Shown one piece after another: positions 52,849-61,813 of a stretch of 64,000 bases of DNA; within the stretch, counting starts at the first letter, position 1; every line of letters starts with the position of its first letter. The notes under the pieces are model-generated. The model searched no databases, was not told the DNA's origin, and saw only the letters and a program-made list of their open reading frames with translations. This DNA comes from CBDEFX01 sp965237635 (GTDB taxonomy: Bacteria; Chloroflexota; Dehalococcoidia; Lucifugimonadales; CAUZJF01). Made by a program: the position numbers and the translations under genes. Location: positions 62,001 to 126,000 of the forward strand of contig CBDEFX010000001.1 of NCBI GenBank assembly GCA_965237635.1. The letters run 5' to 3'.

Positions 52849-53700
52849 ATGACTCAGCGGATCGAACTGCTCGGCTACCCTCTATCTCACTCCGTATCTC
52901 CGGCGTTCCAGCAGGCCGCCCTTGACTACTATGGTCTGCCCGCTAGCTACTCTGCGTGGCCGACACCTCCGGAAAGGCTTTCGGCCGAGGTATCGAAACT
53001 GCGACACGATGAGTACCTGGGTGCCAACGTCACAATTCCGCACAAGGAGCGGGTCCGTCCCATGCTCGACGGGGCCGACGACTGGGCCCAGGCCGTGCGC
53101 GCCGTAAACACCATCGTCAAGAAGGACCAACAGCTAATCGGCCACAACACAGACGCTTATGGGTTCATGCGAAGCTTGACGGAGAAGGCTGAGTTCGAAC
53201 CGAAGGGCAAATCGGTGCTGCTGCTCGGCGCGGGCGGCGCGGCCCGGTCGGCGGCCTTCGGTCTAGCAAGGGACGGGATCGGCTCGTTGACGATCGCCAA
53301 CCGCACGCAGGAAAGGGCACGAAAGCTGGCGGACGAGGTGCGTGGCGCTATTGGGCACGTCACAGCGATTCCTATGGACGATGCTTCCCTACCCGGGGCG
53401 GTAGCCAGCTCCGATCTGATCGTCAACGCGACCTCTGTTGGCATGAGCCGTGGCACCAGCCAAGGCAGCTTGCCCTTGAGCGGCGCAATCATTCCACCCA
53501 ACGCGCTCGTCTACGACATGGTCTATGCGCCGGCCGAGACGCCGCTGCTGCTGGAAGCGCGCAAGGTCGGAGCCGCGACCCTGGGAGGCCTCTGGATGCT
53601 CGTGTACCAGGGGGCCGCCTCCTTCGAGCTGTGGACCGGCAAGGAGGCGCCTGTCGGGGTCATGTTCGAGGCCGGCGAAAAGGCGCTCGCCGCCGCATAG
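52849..53700 (+). CDS. aroE: Shikimate dehydrogenase
   Basis: This 283-residue protein has LLGYPLSHSVSPAFQQAALD (shikimate site), LGANVTIPHKERV with the catalytic Lys, and VLLLGAGGAARSAAFGL as the NADPH-binding loop, followed by NRTQERA and DMVYAPAETPLL. It reduces 3-dehydroshikimate to shikimate. It lies 160 bp before the aroK-aroB fusion, so the window holds three consecutive shikimate pathway steps on one strand. ATG 52849 is the only good start. Confidence 0.95.
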   Translation: MTQRIELLGYPLSHSVSPAFQQAALDYYGLPASYSAWPTPPERLSAEVSKLRHDEYLGANVTIPHKERVRPMLDGADDWAQAVRAVNTIVKKDQQLIGHNTDAYGFMRSLTEKAEFEPKGKSVLLLGAGGAARSAAFGLARDGIGSLTIANRTQERARKLADEVRGAIGHVTAIPMDDASLPGAVASSDLIVNATSVGMSRGTSQGSLPLSGAIIPPNALVYDMVYAPAETPLLLEARKVGAATLGGLWMLVYQGAASFELWTGKEAPVGVMFEAGEKALAAA

Positions 53701-53860
53701 GCCGCCGTTCCCCCTCCCAGGTCCCCACAGCATCCTAGGTCTGCTTCGAACCTCGACCTCACTACGACCATCTTCATAGGTGGCTGACTGGGCTACGTCT
53801 CTGCTAACCTTGGTCGTATATGAGCCCAACTCTGTGCAACGGCTCCGGTAAGGGAAAAGG

Positions 53861-55513
53861 TTGAGATCGAACATCTTCATCACCGGCTTCTCAGGGTCGG
53901 GCAAGACGACGGTGGGACAGGAGGTAGCCCGACGGCTGGGCTGGCGGTTTGTCGATATCGACGATGAGATCGTCGCCACCGCGGGCAAGCCTATCGAGGC
54001 CATATTTGAGCAGGACGGTGAGCAGCGGTTTCGAGAGTTGGAGCACCAGTCGCTGGCCGCGACCTGCAGCCTCGAGGAGCAGGTTGTCTCAACGGGCGGA
54101 GGCATTGTGGTCGAGGACCGCAACCGCAGCCTGATGCGGCAGAACGGCGCCATCGTCTGCCTGGAGGCGCTGCCCGAAACGGTCCACCGGCGGCTGTCCC
54201 AGGAGCGCCGCGAAGGTCGAAACCCTGTCATCCGGCCGATGCTTGACGACCCCGACCCACTAGGGCGCATCGTCGCTCTGAAGTCCAAGCGGCAGTTCGA
54301 ATACTCTCAGGCCGACTGGACGGTGCACACGGATAACCTAACGCCGCTTGAAGTCGCGAACGAGGTAGTGAGAGCCTGGGAAGTCCTCGTGAATAGGTCC
54401 GCGCCTGTCCTGTCCGAAGAGGCCAACGACTCGGCGACAATGGTCCGGACGTCGTCCGTCGACTACCCTGTGTGGGTTGGGTGGGGGATGCTTGAGGAGC
54501 TGGGCGACAGGGTGCTGCGCATTCTCTCCCCCGGTGCCGCCTACGTCGTAACCGACGAGGGGGCGTACCGTCACGGGCGCCGGGCCCAGGTCTCGCTGGA
54601 GGCGGCCGGCATCCCGAGCCACATCTTCGTGGTCCCGTCCGGAGAGACGAGCAAGAGCCTTCAGACGGCGCAACAGATATATGGCTGGCTGGCGAAGCGA
54701 CGTGCCGAACGAGGCCACCTCCTAATTGCGGTGGGAGGGGGCGTCGTCGGAGACCTGGGGGGGTACGTTGCGGCAACCTACCTTCGGGGCATCGAGTTCG
54801 CCCAGGTCCCCACTACTCTCCTGGGCATGATGGACGCCTCGGTCGGAGGCAAGACCGGTGTCGACCTACCACATGGAAAGAACCTGGTTGGAGCATTCTA
54901 CCAGCCCAGATTCGTTCTGCAGGACGTGCAGACCCTTCAGACGCTGCCGGACCGGGAGCTGGCCGCCGGATGGGTTGAGGCGATCAAGCACGGCCTGATC
55001 ATGGACGAGGGACTCCTGCGGACTTTCGAAGAGGAGAGGGACGCGATTCTGTCGCTTGACCGGGAGGTCAGCACCGATGTTATCCGGCGTAGCGTCGCCA
55101 TCAAGGCTGACGTGGTCTCTAGAGACGACAAGGAGACGCTCGGCATCAGGGTGCTGCTCAACTACGGCCACACCATTGGCCACGCCATCGAAGCCGCTAC
55201 CGGATATGAAAGGTTCGTTCACGGCGAGGCGGTGAGCATTGGGATAGTCGGCGCCGGCCGGATCGCCAGAGGTCTTGGAATGCTGTCTGACCAGGAGGTC
55301 GAGCGACAGCGCGCCGTCCTCGAGGCCTACGGCTTACCGGTAGCCTGGAACGACCTCGACGTGGATACCGTCAACGAGGCCATGTCGCTGGACAAGAAAA
55401 AGAGTCGAGGGGCCATCCGCTGGGTCCTACTGAACGGTATCGGCCACGCCGTTAGCCGCGACGACGTGCCCTCAGAGTTGGTCGATCAGGCGCTGCTCGC
55501 ATTGCGCGGGTAG
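53861..55513 (+). CDS. aroKB: Bifunctional shikimate kinase / 3-dehydroquinate synthase
   Basis: This 550-residue fusion starts at TTG 53861 after an AAGGGAAAAGG site (MRSNIFITGFSGSGKTTVGQ). Residues 1-175 are AroK: P-loop GFSGSGKTT, DIDDEI and RFRELEHQSL. Residues from about 190 are AroB: GGGVVGDLGGYVAATYLRG, KTGVDLPHGKNLVGAFYQP and the metal-site NYGHTIGHAIEAATG with HGEAV. The enzyme makes 3-dehydroquinate and phosphorylates shikimate in the same pathway. Both catalytic halves are complete. Confidence 0.95.
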   Translation: MRSNIFITGFSGSGKTTVGQEVARRLGWRFVDIDDEIVATAGKPIEAIFEQDGEQRFRELEHQSLAATCSLEEQVVSTGGGIVVEDRNRSLMRQNGAIVCLEALPETVHRRLSQERREGRNPVIRPMLDDPDPLGRIVALKSKRQFEYSQADWTVHTDNLTPLEVANEVVRAWEVLVNRSAPVLSEEANDSATMVRTSSVDYPVWVGWGMLEELGDRVLRILSPGAAYVVTDEGAYRHGRRAQVSLEAAGIPSHIFVVPSGETSKSLQTAQQIYGWLAKRRAERGHLLIAVGGGVVGDLGGYVAATYLRGIEFAQVPTTLLGMMDASVGGKTGVDLPHGKNLVGAFYQPRFVLQDVQTLQTLPDRELAAGWVEAIKHGLIMDEGLLRTFEEERDAILSLDREVSTDVIRRSVAIKADVVSRDDKETLGIRVLLNYGHTIGHAIEAATGYERFVHGEAVSIGIVGAGRIARGLGMLSDQEVERQRAVLEAYGLPVAWNDLDVDTVNEAMSLDKKKSRGAIRWVLLNGIGHAVSRDDVPSELVDQALLALRG

Positions 55514-55598
55514 ACCGACGAAGGCCGACCGTCGGTGGCGAGCGCTGGCGTGTGCCCTTGGCTGACCTTCGCGGCAGCAACACACCGGGGAGCGTGAG

Positions 55599-56771
55599 AT
55601 GTGCGCGTTCACATTGGAGGCGACGGACGGCGGGGCCCGTGCCGGCGTTCTTCACACCACGCACGGGGACATACCCACCCCGGCGTTCATGCCTGTGGGG
55701 ACTCAGGGGTCTGTCAAGGCCCTCGACCCGGCCGACCTCAAGGCGCTGGGGACAACGGTAGTACTAGCCAACACGTACCATCTCTATCTCCGGCCTGGGG
55801 TCGACGTGGTCAGAGATCTCGGCGGGCTTCACCGTTTCATGGGTTGGGACCGCCCGGTGCTGACGGACAGCGGCGGCTTTCAGGGCTACAGCCTGGGCCA
55901 TCTCCGCGAGATCTCCGAAGAGGCAATCGTCTTCAAATCACACCTGGACGGCAGCCTCCACAGCTTCAGTCCCGAGGCCGCTATCTCCCATCAAGAGGGC
56001 CTGGGAGCGGACATCATCATGCCACTGGACGTATGCGTGCCGTCTACGAGCGATCGGGCCGAGGTGGAGGCGGCCGTCGATCGGACCGGGCGGTGGGCGA
56101 TCCGCTCGCTCGAAGTCCACGGGAGAAGCGACCAGGCACTGTTTGGCATAGTGCAGGGCGGCCTCCTGCGGGACCTACGCGAGCGCTCGGCTTCGTCTCT
56201 CACCTCTCTCGGGTTCGCGGGGTATGCCGTTGGCGGCCTGAGCGTCGGAGAGTCAAAAGCCGATATGTACGAGGTCGCCGCCTACACAACTGAGATGTTG
56301 CCTGTCGCCTCCCCTCGGTACCTCATGGGGGTGGGTTACCCCGAGGACCTTGTGGAGTGCGTGGCCCGCGGAGTCGACATGTTCGACTGCGTACTGCCGA
56401 CTCGCATCGCTCGGAACGGGGCGCTCTTGGTGAGCAAGGGCAGACTGAACATCGGTGCGGCGCGATTCAAGACTGAGGAAGGTCCGATCGAAGAGGGTTG
56501 CGACTGCTACACGTGCTCTAACCACTCGGCGGCGTACCTGCACCACCTGTTTCGCGCGAAAGAGCTGCTGGCCTACCGACTGGCGACGATACACAACCTG
56601 CGCTCGGTGCTGCGGATCATGGAGGAGATGCGTGCCGCGATACTCAAGGGCACATTCGAGGCCTATCGTACCGCTTTCTTCGACGGCTTCGTGCCAACCG
56701 ACGAGGATACACGGCGAGAGCAGAAGCGGAAATGGAATGAGTCCCAGAAGCGCGCGGTGCCGCGCAGCTAG
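55599..56771 (+). CDS. tgt: Queuine/preQ1 tRNA-ribosyltransferase
   Basis: This 390-residue TIM-barrel enzyme has DSGGFQGYSLGHLREISEE (base-binding Asp), ALFGIVQGGL, VGYPEDLVECVARGVDMFDC with the catalytic Asp in FDCVLPTRIARNGA, and the zinc set CDCYTCSNHSAAYLHH ... H. It exchanges guanine for preQ1 at position 34 of GUN tRNAs. A common family variant reads FQV/M at the base loop; here it is FQGYSL, a mild departure. ATG 55599 follows GGGAG at 55589. Confidence 0.95.
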   Translation: MCAFTLEATDGGARAGVLHTTHGDIPTPAFMPVGTQGSVKALDPADLKALGTTVVLANTYHLYLRPGVDVVRDLGGLHRFMGWDRPVLTDSGGFQGYSLGHLREISEEAIVFKSHLDGSLHSFSPEAAISHQEGLGADIIMPLDVCVPSTSDRAEVEAAVDRTGRWAIRSLEVHGRSDQALFGIVQGGLLRDLRERSASSLTSLGFAGYAVGGLSVGESKADMYEVAAYTTEMLPVASPRYLMGVGYPEDLVECVARGVDMFDCVLPTRIARNGALLVSKGRLNIGAARFKTEEGPIEEGCDCYTCSNHSAAYLHHLFRAKELLAYRLATIHNLRSVLRIMEEMRAAILKGTFEAYRTAFFDGFVPTDEDTRREQKRKWNESQKRAVPRS

Positions 56772-57207
56772 GAGACTGGCTAACTCGATGTGCAGTTTCT
56801 AGATGAGCGAGAGACTGAAGGTATATTTTCTGACCCCGACGCCGAGTCGGGGGAAGAATCTGGGGTGGGGGACTTGGTCACGCAGTGAGGCAGTACTGCC
56901 CTTTGCGTGATAAGTGGTCATAGAGGAACGCTAGTGTCGTGTCCAACGACGAGGAGCTCCACCACCCCAGGCCACTTCGGCACGCTCAGTGCAGGCTCTT
57001 CGTCCCCCGATGCGGCATCGGGGCCGAATCGGGACTCAGGGAAACATCTCGAAAAACCCACGTACGGGGTTGGCCAAGAGGGCGCTCGACGAGGCGCCGC
57101 CGACATCGCCGCTCTTGTTGGTTCTGGGCCGAAGGCGGTACAATGGCCCGTACATCTGTTCGTCGAGTTTGAGTGCCAACTCTTGCTCCCAGGAGGGCGT
57201 TCCCAGA
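56772..57207. other. Gap with fragments of the TGTCATTCTGA repeat family
   Basis: I see no gene. At 56829-56870 and 57000-57050 there are fragments of the MITE-like family (GAAGAATCTGGGGTGGGG and CCCCGATGCGGCATCGGGG). ATG 56989 lies in frame with the DUF2851 gene but this stretch does not look coding. Confidence 0.5.
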
Positions 57208-58464
57208 ATGGTAAGCGCTTCCGTTGCAATTGAGGGTGCCGGCAACGATGCAGCGAGGCCGAAAGAGCGGGCGCTTGCCCGCCTCTGGCAGAACGCCGAC
57301 ACGCTGTCGAACGGACTGGTAACCGAGGACGGCAAGCATCTGCGAGTAGTCTATCCAGGGCGACCCAATGCTAGAGCAGGCCCGGACTTTCGCGACTGTG
57401 TTATCCAAACGGACACCGGCCAGATGGTGACGGGCGACGTCGAGCTTCACATCAACGCGCCCGACTGGGTCCATCACAATCATCATGTCGATCGCAACTT
57501 CAATGGCGTCATCCTGCACGTCGTCCTATTCCCGAAGCGCAAGAACTTTTCCACGCAGCAATCGCGGACAGTGGTGCCGATCGCATCCGTCGCACCCGTG
57601 GTCGGCGCATTAGAACGCACCGAAGAGAGCTCCCTGAGCCGTGCGAATTGGCCTGGCAATCTTCGCAAAACGGGCCTGGCGAAGCTGATCGATCGCGCCG
57701 GCGACCAGAGGTTCCTCGGCAGGAGCAAGGGATTCACCCTCGATATGGAGGTCGTCGACCCCGAGGAGGTCCTCTACCGAGCCCTATTAGAAAGTCTGGG
57801 GTACGCCGCCAATCGAGAGCCGTTCAGACGACTGGCCCGACAGGTGCCCATGGCCACCATGAGGAGTCTTGGCAATGAGCCTGACGCCAGCCGACTATTG
57901 GCGATCACCACGGTCCTTATCAACGCCGCCGGTCTCATGTCGTTGGTGCAGCCGCCGGACCAGGCCGAACGACTGAGCGCGGTGCTCAAGCATCTGCCAC
58001 GGACAAAGACGATGGCTGCCGACGCATAGCAGCTATTCCGGGTGCGACCGGCCAATCACCCGGCGAGACGGGTCACCGGGGCGGCGCGCCTGCTGGACCG
58101 ATATCTCGAGGCAGGCCTGGTGAGTGGGCTTGAAAGGGAAGTCCTACGGGGTAAGGCGCGGATGCTTGTGGAAGGGTTGACGTTCCGGCCTCAGATCGGC
58201 GAGGGAAGGGCGAGAGAGACGGCCGTGACCGCGGTGCTGCCATTCATGCACGCGTGGGCGGGACTGCAACGTGACTCCGAGCTGGGCCGCCGGTGCCTCG
58301 AGTTGTACCGTAGCTTTCCCAGGCTGGCAGACAACGAGATCACTCGTGAGATGAAGCGACTGCTATCGCCTGAGCTCAAGCCCGTCGACCTGAAGTTCGC
58401 CCGCCGCCACCAGGGTCTCATTCACATGTACAGATCGATGACAAGGTCCGTTCAGACGAAATAG
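57208..58464 (+). pseudogene. DUF2851 protein with an in-frame TAG
   Basis: From ATG 57208 (AGGAGGG 10 nt upstream) the frame encodes LARLWQNADTLSNGLVTEDG, GGDVELHINAPDWVHHNHH-like stretches and LHVVLF, typical of DUF2851. A TAG at 58027-58029 follows ...TKTMAADA, but the same frame continues QLFRVRPANHPARRVTGAAR, the conserved C-terminal DUF2851 motif, to TAG 58462-58464. Read through, the protein is 418 residues, close to family length. Trp (TGG) or Gln seems likely at the TAG. The family is uncharacterised. It may be decayed, suppressed or mis-assembled. Confidence 0.8.
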
Positions 58465-58521
58465 GGAGCGGGTTTTTCCGGCCGGTGGGGTGACGAACAA
58501 AGTCGATTCTTGTCCCGTAGA

Positions 58522-58540
58522 GGCGGGTTTCAAACCCGCC
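58522..58540. repeat. Palindrome GGCGGGTTTCAAACCCGCC
   Basis: Perfect palindrome between two converging genes; same family as 52716-52736. It may terminate transcription from both sides. Confidence 0.6.
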
Positions 58541-58558
58541 CTGCGTGGCGCCTCAGAG

Positions 58559-59122
58559 CTAGCGCTGTGGAGGCAGGAACTGCATGACGTCTTCAACCCC
58601 GAACCCGTCGTCTGCCTCTGCGTAAAGTTCTAGCGCCTTCTGCAGGTCCTCCGCCCCCTTCAAGATGTCGCCGGAGTTCAGATAAAGCACTCCCCTGTTC
58701 CTGTACGCGTCGGCGAAGTCCGGCTTGAGCTCGATCGCTTTGTTGAAGTCCTCTAGGGCCGGCTCCTCCTGCTCGTTCTGGTAGAAGGCGAGCCCCCGGC
58801 CGTGGTAGGCTTCGGCGAAGTCGGGGAGCACCCGGAGCACAATGTCGAACGCCGGAATCGCGTCCTCCCATTGGGCGGCCCGTAGCAGTCGTACGGCTTG
58901 CGTGTAACGGAACAGCACGTCGGGAGGCTCGGCGGTAGCAGTCGGAGTGGGCTCCGGCGTAGGGGTGGCCGTCGGCAATGGCGTCGGCACCGGGGTCGGC
59001 GTAGCCGTGGGGACTGGGACAGGTGTTGCGGTCGGAGTCGCAGGCGTAGTCGTAGAGCAGGCCGCGGCTATCAGCGCGGCGCCGACAAGGTAGGGCGCAA
59101 GGTCCCGGAGACTAGCTGGCAT
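58559..59122 (-). CDS. TPR-repeat lipoprotein
   Basis: From ATG 59122 (MPASLRDLAPYLVGAALIAA) a lipobox-like IAAAC is followed by a long Pro/Thr linker (about residues 25-75) of the 'TPTPVPTP' kind. Then come about three TPR motifs (AVRLLRAAQWEDAIPAFDIV, AYHGRGLAFYQNEQEEPALE, AYRNRGVLYLNSGDILKGAE). It would be surface-anchored and bind proteins. ATG 59167 is an alternative start. The same Pro/Thr linker type occurs in the DUF192 lipoprotein. Confidence 0.82.
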   Translation of the reverse strand: MPASLRDLAPYLVGAALIAAACSTTTPATPTATPVPVPTATPTPVPTPLPTATPTPEPTPTATAEPPDVLFRYTQAVRLLRAAQWEDAIPAFDIVLRVLPDFAEAYHGRGLAFYQNEQEEPALEDFNKAIELKPDFADAYRNRGVLYLNSGDILKGAEDLQKALELYAEADDGFGVEDVMQFLPPQR

Positions 59123-59267
59123 TGCGGTTTCCAAGGGGTGCGTAGGGCTCGGCTCAAGGTCCAACAACTAGGATAGCACACCCCAATGTTCTGTCCGTTC
59201 ACAGACCCTTTCCGGAGAGGCGCGCTATCTATGTTAGACTGTCGCAAATCAAACCGCGAGAGAAACA

Positions 59268-59792
59268 GTGATCAGGAGCCTGGACGGTATCGCCCCCAAG
59301 GTACACCCAAGCGCATTCGTCAGCGAGTTCGCATACGTTATCGGGGACGTTCAAATTGGGGAGGGCTCGAGCATCTGGCCTGGCGCGGTCGTGCGGGGGG
59401 ACTCTGGGCGAATAGCGATCGGCAAATATACCTGCGTTCAGGACAACTCGGTAGTGCACGGCGACGCTGACGTCGCCATCGGGGACCGTATTGTCATCGG
59501 CCACAGGGTCCTTTGCCACGCGAGGAAGGTCGGCGACCGGGTCCTGATAGGAAGCGGGGCCACGGTCAACGACGGCGTAGAGATCGGAGAGGACAGCCTT
59601 GTCGGGTCTGCCGCGATGCTGGTTGAAAACATGGTCGTCCCACCCCGCTCCCTGGTGCTCGGCGTGCCCGGGCGGATCAGGGGCCCGGTCCAGGAACGAC
59701 ACACCGAGGCCATAAGAGAGATGTGCGACAGCTATGTCCGCAAGACCGAGCGGTACAGGGGACAGGGCAACCTAGAGTCAGAGCGGCCATAA
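59268..59792 (+). CDS. Gamma-carbonic anhydrase-like hexapeptide-repeat protein
   Basis: This 174-residue protein starts at GTG 59268 (MIRSLDGIAPKVHPSAFVSE). It is a left-handed beta-helix with repeats such as AYVIGDVQIGEGSSIWPGAV. The three histidines expected for a trimeric gamma-CA metal site appear in NSVVHGDADV, VIGHRVLC and LCHARKVG. It could hydrate CO2 or be an inactive PaaY/CaiE-like relative. A short distance (5 bp) separates it from birA, which suggests co-transcription. Confidence 0.85.
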   Translation: MIRSLDGIAPKVHPSAFVSEFAYVIGDVQIGEGSSIWPGAVVRGDSGRIAIGKYTCVQDNSVVHGDADVAIGDRIVIGHRVLCHARKVGDRVLIGSGATVNDGVEIGEDSLVGSAAMLVENMVVPPRSLVLGVPGRIRGPVQERHTEAIREMCDSYVRKTERYRGQGNLESERP

Positions 59793-59797
59793 CCGCC

Positions 59798-60580
59798 GTG
59801 CCCTCGGAAGACCTCGACATAGGTACTCTGAGAAATCGGCTCGACGATCGCGTGGTTGGAAGCAGGATCGTCTACTATGAAGTGCTGGGCTCCACTATGG
59901 ACGAGGCCAGACGACTGGCCGACCAGCGAAGCCCGGAGGGCACGGTTGTCATAGCGGAGCAGCAGACCGGTGGCAGGGGCCGGTTCGACCGGCCGTGGCT
60001 GTCGCCCCAGGGCGAAAACCTGTTGTTCTCGGTCCTACTCAGGCCTGGCGCGGCCGAGTTGCGGTACGTCAACATGGCCGCGACCCTGGCTGTGGCGGGA
60101 GCCATCGCCGAGCTTACTGGGCTCTCCCCGGCTACCAAGTGGCCGAACGACGTTATCATCAAAGGTCGCAAGGTCTCAGGTATCCTCGTGGAGACTGCGG
60201 TCAAGGGGGGAGAGCCCAGACACACCGTCGTCGGAATAGGGCTGAACGTAAACCTGGACCCGTCCGAGATTCCGGAGATCGCTGCGTCGGCCACGAGCCT
60301 GTACAGGGAATCGGGCGAGCGGCTGGACAGGACCTCGCTGATGCTATCAATGCTAGAACGCCTGGATGGCCTGTATGCTGCCATCAGGCGAGGACGCTCT
60401 CTGACCCAGGAGTGGGCTGCACAGCTTGAGACGCTGGGCCAGTCGGTCCAGGTGAGGTGGAGTGATCGGGTAGTCGAGGGTGAGGCCACCGGCGTCGACG
60501 AGCAGGGTAACCTGTTGCTCGCCCAGCCGGACGGCTCGACGGTCACGGTGGTGGCCGGTGAGGTAACGCTGCAGGCATAG
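59798..60580 (+). CDS. birA: Biotin--[acetyl-CoA-carboxylase] ligase
   Basis: This protein has 260 residues from GTG 59798, placed 5 bp after the upstream stop; the long ATG at 59723 would overlap the previous gene. Catalytic signature QQTGGRGRFDRPWLSPQGEN (GRGRxGR-like loop), KWPNDVIIKGRKVSGILVE and VVGIGLNVN are present, followed by the small C-terminal SH3-like domain. It attaches biotin to carboxylase carrier protein via biotinyl-AMP. No N-terminal HTH is present, so it is the non-repressor type. Confidence 0.93.
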   Translation: MPSEDLDIGTLRNRLDDRVVGSRIVYYEVLGSTMDEARRLADQRSPEGTVVIAEQQTGGRGRFDRPWLSPQGENLLFSVLLRPGAAELRYVNMAATLAVAGAIAELTGLSPATKWPNDVIIKGRKVSGILVETAVKGGEPRHTVVGIGLNVNLDPSEIPEIAASATSLYRESGERLDRTSLMLSMLERLDGLYAAIRRGRSLTQEWAAQLETLGQSVQVRWSDRVVEGEATGVDEQGNLLLAQPDGSTVTVVAGEVTLQA

Positions 60581-60604
60581 CGCTACTATTGAGAGCATGG
60601 GGAA

Positions 60605-60745
60605 TGTCCCCTTCGACCTTGCTCAGGGCAGGCCTCGATACGTCCCGATCCGAATCAGGACTACTCAGGATAATCGGTTTGAAATGGCCCCTTGTTCCGT
60701 GTCTCCGAGTAAGGGCCGAAGGCGCCGTATCGAGGGGCGAGGGAA
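60605..60745. repeat. Single diverged unit of the 89-90-bp repeat family
   Basis: CTTGCTCAGGGCAGGCCTCGATACG, a palindromic TCCCGA...TCAGGA and a CGCCGTATCGAGGGGC end match units of the array at 50091-50580. It fills the gap between birA and the first SDR. Confidence 0.55.
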
Positions 60746-60763
60746 GCTAAACAGATACAGCAT

Positions 60764-61567
60764 ATGCTCGAGAAGCTGAGTCTTGAGGGAAAGACCGCAG
60801 TCGTCACCGGCGGCGGGACAGGCCTGGGCCGAGAGATGGCTGTGGCGCTTGCCAAGGCCGGCGCCGATCTGGTGGTCGCGGCCCGGCGGGCAGGGCCTAT
60901 CGAGGACGCGGCCTCGACCGCTCGAGAGTCGGGCGTGCGTGCCCTCGCAGTGCCGACCGACGTCACTGACTCCGGCCAGGTGGACCTTCTTTTCCAGCGG
61001 ACCATCGATGAGTTTGGCAAGGTCGACGTCCTGATTAACAACGCTGGGATGGTGGGAGACCAGGGCGGCGTGCCCATCTGGGAGATAACGGATGAGGACT
61101 TTAGGGAAGGGACCGACGCGAACTTCACCGGAGCTTTCTACTGCTCGCGAGCCGTCAGCCGGCATATGGTCGAGCGCGAGGTGGGAACGATCATCAACGT
61201 GTCGTCCGGGTTTGGTTTGCGAGGCGGCCGGGACAACTACGTCTACGCCTGCGCCAAGGGCGCCGTGATCCAGCTGACGCGCACGCTGGCGACAAGCCTC
61301 GCCCGGTACGGGGTGAAAAGCAACTGCATAGTGCCTGGCTACTTTCCGACCGAGGGGACGTCGGCCTCCAAGGAGGTGCTGCCACGGGCAGAATTCGTCC
61401 CGGTTGGCCGGGTTGGAGAGCCGGCGGAGATCGGGCCGATTGCGGTGTTCCTGGCTTCCTCGGCGTCCGATTATATGAACGGCGAGACCTTTGTCGTGGA
61501 TGGAGGAGGTCTTGCCGGTGGCTATGCGCCTACGGGATACGCCCCCTTAGTGCCTCTCGAACTTTGA
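60764..61567 (+). CDS. Short-chain dehydrogenase/reductase
   Basis: This 267-residue classical SDR has nucleotide motif VTGGGTGLGREMA, NNAG in VLINNAGMVG, catalytic Ser in IINVSSGFG and Tyr/Lys in YVYACAKGAV. All are intact. The substrate is unknown; likely NAD(P)-dependent oxidation or reduction of a secondary alcohol. It ends with a Gly/Pro-rich tail (GGYAPTGYAPLVP). It is followed by a degenerate SDR relative. Confidence 0.92.
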   Translation: MLEKLSLEGKTAVVTGGGTGLGREMAVALAKAGADLVVAARRAGPIEDAASTARESGVRALAVPTDVTDSGQVDLLFQRTIDEFGKVDVLINNAGMVGDQGGVPIWEITDEDFREGTDANFTGAFYCSRAVSRHMVEREVGTIINVSSGFGLRGGRDNYVYACAKGAVIQLTRTLATSLARYGVKSNCIVPGYFPTEGTSASKEVLPRAEFVPVGRVGEPAEIGPIAVFLASSASDYMNGETFVVDGGGLAGGYAPTGYAPLVPLEL

Positions 61568-61601
61568 GGCTTTATTCCTCAGTCAACAAAGTTTCCAGAG
61601 A

Positions 61602-61732
61602 TGTCATTCTGAGGAGCCCCGATTCGGCCCCGATTCGGCATCGGGGGGGCGACGAAGAATCTAAGCCGACTCGCTTATACAAGGTCGCCTTGAGGCGCAA
61701 GGCCTAGATTCTTCACTCCGTTCAGAATGACA
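61602..61732. repeat. MITE-like repeat with TGTCATTCTGA inverted ends
   Basis: Left end TGTCATTCTGAGG (61602) and right end TTCAGAATGACA (61732) are inverted copies. Inside, GAAGAATCT and AGATTCTTC form a nested pair, with a CCCGATTCGG...CCGATTCGGCATCGGGG palindrome. It is the best-defined member of the family. No obvious target duplication was found. Confidence 0.65.
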
Positions 61733-61813
61733 AGCATATCAACCATCGAATCCATTCAAATGGATTACTGTGAATGTACCTAGGGCTTACGGGAAGTCGC
61801 AAAGGAGGCTCGC

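Noticed and set aside
56989..57207. ATG 56989 as start of the DUF2851 gene
   Set aside because: The extension covers repeat fragments; ATG 57208 has a clear AGGAGGG site and the family start.
31556..58029. Genome-wide TAG reassignment or pyrrolysine
   Set aside because: Many intact genes end with TAG, and the TAG sites are not at conserved catalytic positions. No pyl genes are visible.
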